Shown in pieces: positions 26,316 through 34,222 of a stretch of 64,000 bases of DNA. This stretch comes from Actinoallomurus purpureus (lineage in GTDB: Bacteria; Actinomycetota; Actinomycetes; Streptosporangiales; Streptosporangiaceae). Location of the stretch: positions 62,001 to 126,000 of the forward strand of contig NZ_JAMXMY010000001.1 in NCBI RefSeq assembly GCF_024055795.1, in the 5' to 3' direction. Position numbers and translations under genes: made by a program. Each line of letters opens with the position of its first letter. Position 1 is the stretch's first letter. Below the pieces are notes generated by a model. It was given only the letters and a program-made list of their open reading frames with translations, ran no database searches and was not told the origin of the DNA.

Positions 26316-27437
26316 GTGAAGGCCGGTGACGCGTTCGACGAGGCCCTGGCGATGCCGCTCGTCGACCAGCACTGCCACGGCGTACGCCGCGACGAGCTCA
26401 CCCGCGCCGCCTTCGAGGGACTCATCACCGAAGGCGGTCCGTCGCCGGCTGGGACCACGCACTTCGACAGCCCGGTCGGCCTGGCGGTCCGCCGCTGGTG
26501 CGCGCCCGTCCTCGGCCTCGAACCGTACGCCGCTCCCGACATCTACCTCGACCGGCGGGCGGAGCTGGGGGCCGAGGAGGCGAACCGGCGGCTGCTCCGC
26601 GTCGCCGGCATCGCCGACTTCTGCGTCGACACCGGCCTGGCCGGCGAGGATTTGCTGACTCCCGCGGAGATGGGACGCCTCGGCGAAGCCAGGGCGCACG
26701 AGATCGTGCGGATCGAGGCGGTGGCCGAGGAGGTGGCCGTCCGCAGCCCTCCGGCGACGGCGTACGCCGCCGAGCTCACCGACGCGCTCGCGCGCCGTGC
26801 GGACCGGGCCGTCGGGTTCAAGACGGTCATCGCCTACCGGATCGGCCTGGACTTCGACCCGCGCCCGCCCGGGCCACGGGAGGTCACGGCGGCCGCGGCG
26901 CGGTGGCTCGGCGGGTCCGGACGGCTCACCGACCCGGTGCTGCTGCGGCACGCCCTGTGGGCCGGAGCCGAGATCGCCGGCGACCGCGGGCTGCCGCTGC
27001 AGGTCCACACCGGGCTCGGCGACACGGACCTGTCACTGGCCCGGGCGAACCCCGCGCTGCTGACCGACTTCATCCGGGCGGTGCCCGCGTCGATCGTGCT
27101 CCTGCACTGCTACCCGTACGTCCGGGAGGCCGCCTATCTGGCCGCGGTGTTCCCGCACGTGCACGCCGACATCGGGCTGACCGTCACCTACACCGCCGCG
27201 TCGTCGGCGCGGGTGATCGCCGAGGTCCTGGAGCTGGCGCCCTTCCACAAGATCCTCTTTAGCACCGACTGCTACGGCCTGGCGGAGCTGTGCCACCTCG
27301 GCGCCCACTACCACCGGCAGGGCCTGGCCACGGTCCTCACCGAGCGCTCGGGGGAGTGGTCGCCGGCCGACGCCGTCCGCATCACACGCCTGATCGGTGC
27401 CGACAACGCACGCCGCCTGTATCCGCTGAACGGATAG
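26316..27437 (+). CDS. Amidohydrolase family protein (FluG-like TIM barrel)
   Basis: 373 residues from GTG 26316. Metal-site motifs of the amidohydrolase superfamily are present: DQHCHG near the N terminus, VGFKTVIAYRIGL (the Lys position), PLQVHTGLGDTDL, IVLLHCYPYVREAAYLA, and the final Asp in KILFSTDCYG. This order fits the amidohydro_2 group seen in FluG N-terminal domains. A stem-loop terminator ends 18 bases before it, so it has its own promoter or depends on read-through. The substrate is unknown. Confidence 0.8.
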   Translation: MKAGDAFDEALAMPLVDQHCHGVRRDELTRAAFEGLITEGGPSPAGTTHFDSPVGLAVRRWCAPVLGLEPYAAPDIYLDRRAELGAEEANRRLLRVAGIADFCVDTGLAGEDLLTPAEMGRLGEARAHEIVRIEAVAEEVAVRSPPATAYAAELTDALARRADRAVGFKTVIAYRIGLDFDPRPPGPREVTAAAARWLGGSGRLTDPVLLRHALWAGAEIAGDRGLPLQVHTGLGDTDLSLARANPALLTDFIRAVPASIVLLHCYPYVREAAYLAAVFPHVHADIGLTVTYTAASSARVIAEVLELAPFHKILFSTDCYGLAELCHLGAHYHRQGLATVLTERSGEWSPADAVRITRLIGADNARRLYPLNG

Positions 27438-27477
27438 CGCGAAGTGATCGGGGTGTTCGTCCTGCAGGTTTGTGGGC

Positions 27478-28386
27478 TCAGTCGAACATCGCATCGATCG
27501 AGTTGATCGTGGCGGCGCGCTCCACCCAGGTTTCGAGCACGGCGAGATCGGTGCACCCGGTGATGCGCTCACGTACCTCGTCGGAGACCGGAATGCCCCG
27601 CGCCCCGAGCACCTTGAGGATCGCCGTCGACTCCCCCTCGGCCTTGCCCTCGGCCTTGCCCTCCGCCTTGCCCTCCGCCTTGCCTTGGGCGACGTACCTG
27701 CGTGCGAAGTCGCTTTTGTACTCGTATGTTTCGCTCAACATCATTTTCTCCAGCTCCTTCTTCGCGATCTGCGGAAGGACCGCGCACACGATGTCAATGT
27801 ACAGTTTGGCGCGCTCGTCATCGATGGAGGCCGCTCCCGCGAGCAGCGCGTCGAACACCTCGTGCCGCTGTGGCCCCATGCCGTGTGTCATGGCCGACAG
27901 CGTCGCGAGCTCGGGGGAGCGCACGGCATCCTGCCGGTCGGTCACGACAGGGATGGCGCTTGGCCCGAGCACCAGCGGCGTCAGCGTCCAGCCGGGATGC
28001 CCGAGGTCGATGGGTTGCGCGCACCAGTCGCCCACCCTCGAACTGAGGCATATGACCAGCAGGATCACCGGGCAGCGCTTCCGCGCGCGCAGACCGGCAA
28101 GGTAGACCGGCCAGCTCCAACGTTTGTCCGGGTCGCGCTTGCGCTGTACCTCGACCACCACGGTCAGCACCGGATCGCCGGACTCGTAGGTGACGACCTT
28201 GTCGGCGCGGAATTCGGCCGGATGCCACTCGGTGAGGTCTCCCGACTCGATGCGCGCCTTGTCGTAGGCGGGAACCGGGACATTTAATGCGTTTTGGAGG
28301 ACTTCTGCTGCGAGGTCGGGGCGATTTTCGAAAAGCATCGTGAGCGCTTCGTGTTCCAGGGATGGCATGGCCGGAACTTTAAACAT
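27478..28386 (-). CDS. Rpn-family (PD-(D/E)xK) nuclease-like protein with GKAE repeats
   Basis: 302 residues. The N-terminal domain has the Rpn/YhgA nuclease pattern: RADKVVTYESGDPVLTVVVEVQRKRD, in which Asp and the E-x-Q/K strand form the PD-(D/E)xK core. A helical middle domain follows, then RRYVAQGKAEGKAEGKAEG, an Ala/Glu/Gly/Lys repeat typical of Rpn proteins, and a C-terminal ILKVLGARGIPVSDEVRERI domain seen in the actinobacterial members. Rpn proteins are nucleases linked to recombination and, in recent work, to phage defence. The start may be ATG 28368 (MPSLEHEAL) instead. AT-richer than its surroundings upstream, which may mean horizontal origin. Confidence 0.85.
   Translation of the reverse strand: MFKVPAMPSLEHEALTMLFENRPDLAAEVLQNALNVPVPAYDKARIESGDLTEWHPAEFRADKVVTYESGDPVLTVVVEVQRKRDPDKRWSWPVYLAGLRARKRCPVILLVICLSSRVGDWCAQPIDLGHPGWTLTPLVLGPSAIPVVTDRQDAVRSPELATLSAMTHGMGPQRHEVFDALLAGAASIDDERAKLYIDIVCAVLPQIAKKELEKMMLSETYEYKSDFARRYVAQGKAEGKAEGKAEGKAEGESTAILKVLGARGIPVSDEVRERITGCTDLAVLETWVERAATINSIDAMFD
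27637..27684 (-). repeat. Four 12-bp tandem units inside the rpn gene
   Basis: Four back-to-back units CTCGGCCTTGCC or CTCCGCCTTGCC encode the (GKAE)n repeat in the protein. Units 1 and 2 are identical, as are 3 and 4. In-frame slippage would lengthen or shorten the protein by four residues per unit. Confidence 0.85.
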
Positions 28387-28455
28387 GTATTGCCATCTCC
28401 GCGAATTGATCAGTTGCCAATCACCATAATTTCCGGTTCGGTATTTTATGTGGCG

Positions 28456-30480
28456 TTATAGCGGGCTTATTTCGACGCGGTTGTCGTGGAAGACGGCGCC
28501 GCCGCCCATGTCGGAGTCGCGCTCGTCGACGGTGGCGTTCACGGTCGCGCCGCCGTTGAACTTCGCCCAGTGCCCCTTCGACGTCGCCGCCACGCCCGGC
28601 CGTACGCGGTCGGACACCTGCGCGACGGCCTCGAACGATCCTCGGTCGTTCGACACCCGGATGGGCGCCCCGTCGGTGATGCCGCGCGTGGCGGCGTCGT
28701 CCGGGTGCACGGTGACCGTCGGCGCTCCCGAGCGCCGGCGCAGCTCCGGGTTGTTGCCGAACGTCGTGTTGAGGAAGTGGTGCGACGCCGCCGAGATGAG
28801 AACGAGCCCGTCACCGGGGTCGGCCGGCGGCGTGTAGCCGGGCAGCGGGTCGTGTCCGGCCCGCGTCGCCCGCTTCGAGAAGAACTCCAGCCGGCCCGAC
28901 GTCGTGGGGAACCCGTCGGCGAAGGGCAGGAACGGCCGGGCGACGTTCAACCGGGCGAACCCCTCCTTCCGCAGCGCCTCCACGGTGATCCCGGCGAGCG
29001 ACGGGTGCGGGAAGTCGATCAGCTGCCGGGCCAGGTCCTCGTCGGAGTCGTACAGGCTCGGCTCGGTCAGGCCCATCCGGCGCGCCAGGCGGCGGAACGT
29101 CTCCGACGTGGACAGGCACTCGCCCGGCGGCGCGACCGCCGGTTCGTTCCACACGAGGTACAGGTGTCCGTACCCGGCGATGACGTCCAGGTGCTCGGTC
29201 TGCATCGTCGCGGGCAGCACGATGTCGGCGTAGTCGGTCGTGTCGGTCGGGAAGTGTTCGAGGACCACGGTGAACAGGTCTTCGCGCGTCAGGCCCCGGC
29301 GCACCTTCGTCTGGTGCGGGTTGCTGCCCACCGGATTCGCGGCGATGACGAACAGCGCCTTGACCGGCGGGCCGTCCACGTCGAGCAGACCCTCGCCGAG
29401 CCGCGTCATCGACAGTGTGCGCACCGGGTGCGGTAGCAGGTCGATCCGCACCAGACCCGGCAGGTTCAGCTTGAAGTGCCCGCTCGTCGAGTAGCACAGC
29501 CCGCCGCCGGGCAGTGCCCAGTCGCCGGTCACACCCGGCAGGCAGGCGAGCGTGCGCAGCGCCATGCCGCCGCCCGCGTGGCGCTGCATGCCCTGCGTGG
29601 CGCGGATCGCGGTCGGCCGGGTCCGGGCGATCCGCTCGCCGAGCGCGACGATGTGCTCCTCCGGCAGACCGGTGATCTCCGCGACGCGGGCGGGCGGGAA
29701 CTCCTCGATCCGGGCCCGGAACTCCTCCCAGCCCAGGGTGTGCCGGTCGATGAACTCCTGGTCGTGCGCGCCCAGCCGCACGATCACGTGCATCAGCCCG
29801 AGGGCCAGCGCCGCGTCCGTGCCGGGCAGCGGGGCCAGGTGCTCGTCGGCCTGCGCCGCCGTGCGGGTGCGTACCGGATCGATCGCGACGACGTACGCGC
29901 CGTCGCGCCGGGCGTCCTGGATGAACTTCCACACGTGGTGACCGCTGGTCAGCGGGTTCGTGCCCCACAGCACGATCAGCTTCGAGCGGGCGAAGTCCTC
30001 CGGGTCCATGCCGCCGGCCGTGCCGAGGGTGTACTTCAGCCCCCTGCTGCCGGCGATGGAGCAGATCGTCGGATCGTGGATCGACGCGCCGAGCACGTTG
30101 AAGAAGCGGCGGCCGGCGAAGCCCTCCAGGCCCTGGATGTAGCCGAGGGACCCGGTGCCGTGGAACGGCCAGATCGCCGGCCCGCCGTACGTCTGCCGGA
30201 TCTCACCGAGCCGGGAGGCGATCTCGTCGAGGGCCTCGTCCCAGCTGATCCGCTCGAACCGGCCCTCGCCCTTGCGGCCGACGCGACGCATCGGATGCAG
30301 GATCCGGTCGGTGGCCCTGGTCTGCTCGAGGTACCGGTTGACCTTGACGCACAGCGCCCCGCGGGTCACCGGGTGGGCCGGGTTGCCCCGCATGCCCACC
30401 GCCTCGCCGTCCTCGACGCTCACCACCCAGGAGCACGCGTCCGGGCAGTCCAGCGGGCACGCGCCCCAGACCTTGTTCAA
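28456..30480 (-). CDS. Molybdopterin oxidoreductase (bis-MGD, [4Fe-4S])
   Basis: 674 residues. TTG 30480 is the start because it overlaps the stop of the upstream gene as TTGA and follows GAGGGAGAGG. The N-terminal iron-sulfur motif is C8-x3-C12-x3-C16-x27-C44 (ACPLDCPDAC, GALC). Then come the molybdopterin domains (FHGTGSLGY, LIVLWGTNPLTSGHH, VAIDPVRTRTAAQADEHLAPLPGTD, FVIAANPVGSNP) and a C-terminal molydop-binding domain (LISAASHHFLNTTFGNN). It resembles the widespread formate-dehydrogenase- or thiosulfate-reductase-like group without a Tat signal, so it is probably cytosolic. The substrate is unknown. Confidence 0.85.
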   Translation of the reverse strand: MNKVWGACPLDCPDACSWVVSVEDGEAVGMRGNPAHPVTRGALCVKVNRYLEQTRATDRILHPMRRVGRKGEGRFERISWDEALDEIASRLGEIRQTYGGPAIWPFHGTGSLGYIQGLEGFAGRRFFNVLGASIHDPTICSIAGSRGLKYTLGTAGGMDPEDFARSKLIVLWGTNPLTSGHHVWKFIQDARRDGAYVVAIDPVRTRTAAQADEHLAPLPGTDAALALGLMHVIVRLGAHDQEFIDRHTLGWEEFRARIEEFPPARVAEITGLPEEHIVALGERIARTRPTAIRATQGMQRHAGGGMALRTLACLPGVTGDWALPGGGLCYSTSGHFKLNLPGLVRIDLLPHPVRTLSMTRLGEGLLDVDGPPVKALFVIAANPVGSNPHQTKVRRGLTREDLFTVVLEHFPTDTTDYADIVLPATMQTEHLDVIAGYGHLYLVWNEPAVAPPGECLSTSETFRRLARRMGLTEPSLYDSDEDLARQLIDFPHPSLAGITVEALRKEGFARLNVARPFLPFADGFPTTSGRLEFFSKRATRAGHDPLPGYTPPADPGDGLVLISAASHHFLNTTFGNNPELRRRSGAPTVTVHPDDAATRGITDGAPIRVSNDRGSFEAVAQVSDRVRPGVAATSKGHWAKFNGGATVNATVDERDSDMGGGAVFHDNRVEISPL

Positions 30481-30980
30481 ACCTCTCCCTCGAAGTGTTC
30501 GGCCAGATAGGCCTCGATGTCGGCGCCGTCGGGAGCGGCGAGCACATGCCGCACCCAGGCACGCCGCTCGAAGTCGGTGACGGCGAGCTCCCGCGCGGAC
30601 CCGATGGCGGGGGTCGGGTGCGGCCGCATGGCGCCGAGCCGGTTCGGCAGCGCGGAGAAGATGCGCTGATGGATCTCGTTCTCCCCGGCCCACCAGTCGT
30701 ACAGCACGAAGGCGTAGCCGGCGGCCTCGTGGACGACGACGAAGCCGACGCCGTACCGGTCGATGTCGTACGGATCGTCGCCGCCAGTGTGCGCCGCCGG
30801 GTGCGGCAGCGCCGTGGGGACCAGCAGCTCGGCGGTCCTCACCAGCTCGGGCCGGGGACCCTCGCCGTCCGCGGCGATGCCGTAGAACTTCAGCCGCCAG
30901 CCGGCCGACTCGTGCAGCTTGAGGAAGCTGATCGGCCGGGGCCGATAGGCGCCGGTCCTGGTGATCGTGGTCTCGGTCAC
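30477..30980 (-). CDS. Conserved hypothetical partner of the molybdoenzyme
   Basis: 167 residues, starting MTETTITRTGAYRP, with YGVGFVVVHEAAGYAFVLYDWWAGENEIHQRIF in the middle. There is no known motif. The protein looks like a soluble alpha/beta fold rich in Trp and Tyr. The stop overlaps the TTG of the molybdoenzyme gene by four bases, so the two are translationally coupled and probably work together. GGAGGAGCC stands before its ATG. I do not recognise the family. Confidence 0.7.
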   Translation of the reverse strand: MTETTITRTGAYRPRPISFLKLHESAGWRLKFYGIAADGEGPRPELVRTAELLVPTALPHPAAHTGGDDPYDIDRYGVGFVVVHEAAGYAFVLYDWWAGENEIHQRIFSALPNRLGAMRPHPTPAIGSARELAVTDFERRAWVRHVLAAPDGADIEAYLAEHFEGEV

Positions 30981-31120
30981 GGCTCCTCCTGGGACAGGGG
31001 CTCCCCATAGTTATACCCGTCATCACCGTCGCGATAAGACGGCCCTTACAGGCCGATCGCCGGCGGTCGGCGGGTGGTACCCGCCGTGGAGGCGGCGCAT
31101 CCCCTCTAGGCTTAGATCCC

Positions 31121-31918
31121 ATGAAGAGCGTTGAACCCGAGGTCTACCTGGTCGCACGTCCCGAGCTCGACTACGACGAGGTGGCGCGCTACCTCGCCGA
31201 GGTGGGGGGCGAGGGCTGGCTGGAGCGACTCGACCGCGGCGATCTCGACGCGGAGCTGAACGACCCGGAGAACCTCGCGGAGTTCGCCGGACGGCTGTGC
31301 TACCGCTCCTGGGAACCGGGCCTGAACCCGAACGTGACGAGGGTCCGCACCGACCATGCGGCCTACCTGGAGAACATCCTCCGTAGTCTGCACGGCTCGG
31401 TGCTCGAACACGTCAGCTTCTCCTTCGTCCTGCACAACACCAGTCGTGTCCTGACTCACGAACTGGCTCGGCACCGGCCCGGCGTTGCGATCTCGCAGGA
31501 GTCGCTGCGCTTCGTAAGGCTCCAGGAGATCCCGTTCTGGTTCCCCGAGTGGGCGCAGGCGGACGCCGAACTGATGAAGCGGGCCACGGCCGTCCTCAGC
31601 CAGCTGGAGGAGTTCCAGGGGTGGATGGCCGAGCACTTCGGCCTCGACGACGAGGGCGTGCCGTTCGCCGAGAAGAAGCACAAGACCAGCTTCATGCGCC
31701 GGTTCGCGCCGGAGGGCGTCGCCACCGGCCTGGTCTGGACGGCGAACGTCCGCACGCTCCGGCACGTCATCGAAGCCCGTACGGCGGCGGGCGCCGAAGA
31801 GGAGATCCGCCTGCTCTTCGGCAAGGTGGCCGAGCTCATGCGCAAGGAGGCCCCGTCCCTGTTCGGCGACTACGCCGTCGAGGACGGCGCCTGGACCCCG
31901 AAGTGGCGCAAGGTCTGA
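31121..31918 (+). CDS. thyX: FAD-dependent thymidylate synthase ThyX
   Basis: 265 residues. The ThyX motif is clear: R117-H-R119, then S125-Q-E-S128-x-R130 (ELARHRPGVAISQESLRF). EHVSFSF (residues 96-101) and the C-terminal ARTAAGAEEEIR region are also typical. It methylates dUMP to dTMP with methylene-tetrahydrofolate, using FAD and NADPH. At 265 residues it is of the longer actinobacterial type, with an N-terminal extension. Divergent from the molybdoenzyme pair, 140 bases between. Confidence 0.95.
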   Translation: MKSVEPEVYLVARPELDYDEVARYLAEVGGEGWLERLDRGDLDAELNDPENLAEFAGRLCYRSWEPGLNPNVTRVRTDHAAYLENILRSLHGSVLEHVSFSFVLHNTSRVLTHELARHRPGVAISQESLRFVRLQEIPFWFPEWAQADAELMKRATAVLSQLEEFQGWMAEHFGLDDEGVPFAEKKHKTSFMRRFAPEGVATGLVWTANVRTLRHVIEARTAAGAEEEIRLLFGKVAELMRKEAPSLFGDYAVEDGAWTPKWRKV

Positions 31919-32029
31919 CACCGGTGTGCTCGCGTGATCATTGATCTTCTCGCGCGAAGGCAGGGCCCGTGAGTCGTCTCCCCCGCCGCCTTGCGGTGGT
32001 CTCCGCGTCGGTGCAGGCCCCCTGGACCA

Positions 32030-32425
32030 TCACCGCGTGAGCACCGCCTGGGTCTGGGTGGTCTGGGCGACCCGGCGACCGTCGGCGTCGTAGAGGTCGG
32101 TCTGCACGACGATGGTCGTCCGGCCCGTGTGCAGGGGACGGGCCACCGCCCGCACCTCTCCGTCCCGTACGCCGCGGAAGAATCGCGTGCTCGTCTCGAC
32201 CGTGGTGGTGTTCGCGCCCGGCGGCAGGTTCAGGAAGGCACAGGCCGCGCCGACGCTGTCGGCGAGCGTGATGAGGGCACCGCCGTGCATGACGCCGCCG
32301 GCGGTGCAGCGCTCCGGCGTCCAGGGAAGCCGGCCGGTGACCTCCTCGGCGGACGCCGAGTCGATCACCACGCCGGTGGCCTGCGCGAAGGGCATGGCGG
32401 ACAGGAGGTCGTCGGGAGAGATCAT
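32030..32425 (-). CDS. PaaI-like hotdog thioesterase
   Basis: 131 residues with a hotdog fold: GGVMHGGALITLADSVGAACAFL is the PaaI-type helix motif with the HGG and the Asp. TTVETSTRFFRGVRDGEV is the second strand region. It should cleave small acyl- or aryl-CoA thioesters in the cytosol. Convergent with thyX, and 55 bases downstream of the GgH gene on the same strand. Confidence 0.85.
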   Translation of the reverse strand: MISPDDLLSAMPFAQATGVVIDSASAEEVTGRLPWTPERCTAGGVMHGGALITLADSVGAACAFLNLPPGANTTTVETSTRFFRGVRDGEVRAVARPLHTGRTTIVVQTDLYDADGRRVAQTTQTQAVLTR

Positions 32426-32480
32426 GACGACAGTCTGCCGACGACGGGCGCGATGTCCATTACCTGCCAGGTCATCGCCC

Positions 32481-33857
32481 TTAGCGGCAGGCGAGGTCGA
32501 GGGCGACCGCGGCGCTCCAGGACTGGGGCCTGCTGCCGAGCGGATGCGCGGTGAACGGCTGGTAGTACTCGGCGAACACCCCGTCGGTGAGCTGGTAGAG
32601 GGCGGCCTCGCGCAGCCGTTCGGCGGCGTCGTGTTCCCCGGACCGCTCCAGGCCCCAGATGATCAGCAGGTTCATCGGCGGCCACTGCGGGCCGCGCCAG
32701 TACCTCGCGACGTCGAACTCCGGTGCCTCCGGGCTGGTGCTGGGCGGCAGCGGATAGGCGAACTCCGGATTCCCGCACCAGGCGGGGGAGTGCAGCAGGC
32801 CGACCAGGCGGCGCTGGCGCTCCGCGTCCAGCCCGCCGGACAGGAGAGGCGCGAACCCGGCGATGGTCTTCGTGCGCAGGGTCGTGTCCGTGCGCAGGTC
32901 CACGTCGGCGGCGAACCCGTCGTCGTCGGCTGTGCCGAGCACGCCGTGGCGGAAGCGCCCGGCGTATCCGAGCAGTTCGTCGACGGCGCCCAGGCCGAGC
33001 TCGTCGCCGACGCGGGCCAGATCCTCGTTCGCGGCCGCGAAGACGGCGCTGGCGAAGACGTCGGCGACGCGGAAGCTGAGCGACTTGCGGGCGAGTTCGT
33101 CGTCGTACCGCGCCTGCCGGAGCTCCTCGATCAGCCACTGGTACTTCACGTAGTCCGCGTCGGTCGGGCGCTGCGACTGCTCGCCCAGGGCCTCCAGGTC
33201 GGACCGGCGGAACGGCCGGAAGTCGGCATCGGGGACGACGTCGGCGTAGGGGGCGTCCCAGCGGGGGGAGTTGTCCATCCCGCTCTCCCAGCCGTGATAG
33301 ATCATCAGCAGGCCCCGGCCGTCGGCGTCACGGTGGTCCGCCAGGTAGCGGTGCCAGGTGAGCAGCTTGGGCCACAGCGCGCGGATCCGCGCGACGACGT
33401 CGCGCCGCTCGGCGGCGTCCGCGCCGCGCGTCGCGTCGAGGATCCGCAGCAGGGCGAGCCCGTGCACGGGCGGCTGGATCAGTCCGCTGGTCGCGGCGTG
33501 GTCCGGTGCGTGGGGCGAGGTCTCCTTCGACGCCCACCGGTCCGGCCCCGGCTCGTACAGCGGAGCGTTCGCGGAGAAGACGATGTGCGGGACCATGCCG
33601 TTGCCCCACTGCGCCGCGAACAGCGTCTCCAGCTCGGTCAGCGCCCGGCTCGCCGACATGCGCGCCAGCCCGATCGCGATGAACGCCGCGTCCCAGCTCC
33701 ACATGTGCGGGTAGAGGCGGGGAGCCGCCACCGTGAGGGAGCCCCGATCGTTGCCGCGCAGGACCTCCGCGGCCCGCTCGGCGACCTCCGCCCGGCTCAG
33801 TCGGTTCACCACCCAAAGCCGATGGCGATCGGGTCTCGGTCTGTCGCTGTCCGTCAT
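32481..33857 (-). CDS. Glucosylglycerate hydrolase-like GH63 enzyme
   Basis: 458 residues from ATG 33857, which has GGAGA 7 bases before it. Family features of mycobacterial glucosylglycerate hydrolase (GgH) are strong along the whole length: LYPHMWSWDAAFIAIG, NGMVPHIVF, YHGWESGMDNSPRWD, YWRGPQWPPMN and FAEYYQPFTAHPLGS. D195 and E430 are the likely acid and base, as in the mycobacterial enzyme. GgH releases glucose and glycerate from the compatible solute glucosylglycerate after nitrogen starvation ends. The next gene upstream on the same strand is a ROK regulator, a glucose-type sensor that may control it. Confidence 0.85.
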   Translation of the reverse strand: MTDSDRPRPDRHRLWVVNRLSRAEVAERAAEVLRGNDRGSLTVAAPRLYPHMWSWDAAFIAIGLARMSASRALTELETLFAAQWGNGMVPHIVFSANAPLYEPGPDRWASKETSPHAPDHAATSGLIQPPVHGLALLRILDATRGADAAERRDVVARIRALWPKLLTWHRYLADHRDADGRGLLMIYHGWESGMDNSPRWDAPYADVVPDADFRPFRRSDLEALGEQSQRPTDADYVKYQWLIEELRQARYDDELARKSLSFRVADVFASAVFAAANEDLARVGDELGLGAVDELLGYAGRFRHGVLGTADDDGFAADVDLRTDTTLRTKTIAGFAPLLSGGLDAERQRRLVGLLHSPAWCGNPEFAYPLPPSTSPEAPEFDVARYWRGPQWPPMNLLIIWGLERSGEHDAAERLREAALYQLTDGVFAEYYQPFTAHPLGSRPQSWSAAVALDLACR

Positions 33858-34189
33858 CTCGATTTCTCCGCACCAGTGGACTTTGTCCGGCATGGTGGCA
33901 ACTTCGTCCATGATCATAGACATAGTCGCCCACACCGATCCTGCGCCGTCGCTCCGGGCGTGACAAGTGACGTGCCTGTAACCGCTGTGTAACTTTCGTA
34001 ACCCATGTGAAACGGCGGCGGGAATCCGGTTCGCAGCGCCCTCGCGCGGGACGACCGACGCATGCGCGCGGCCCGCGGGCACCGATCCGGCGGCGCTTCG
34101 CGACGGCCTCGGAACCCAGTGCTCGGCGGCTCTCCGGTACGGGCCCAGAACCCGGTCCGCAGCGGTTCGGAGGGTCCTCCGGCACGGGC
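33858..34189. other. Intergenic region upstream of the GgH gene
   Basis: 332 bases. Near 33975-34000 is a TGTAACTTTCGTAACC stretch, a candidate regulator site. 34133-34222 is a two-unit tandem repeat that runs into the ROK gene. No gene is seen. Confidence 0.4.
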
Positions 34190-34222
34190 TCAGGGTCCGG
34201 TGCGCAGCGGCTCGGCGGCGGC
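34133..34222. repeat. Two diverged 45-bp tandem repeats at the end of the ROK gene
   Basis: A 45-base unit beginning TCCGGTACGGGCCCAGAACC at 34133 is repeated from 34178 (TCCGGCACGGGCTCAGGGTC). A poorer third copy may begin near 34086. The ROK stop codon lies in the second unit; the matching position in the first unit is a Trp codon on that strand. So the end of this gene has been duplicated, and the stop may once have lain elsewhere. Confidence 0.5.

Noticed and set aside
27637-27684. Four short repeats as a CRISPR or regulatory array
   Set aside because: They are back-to-back without spacers and lie in frame inside the rpn coding sequence.
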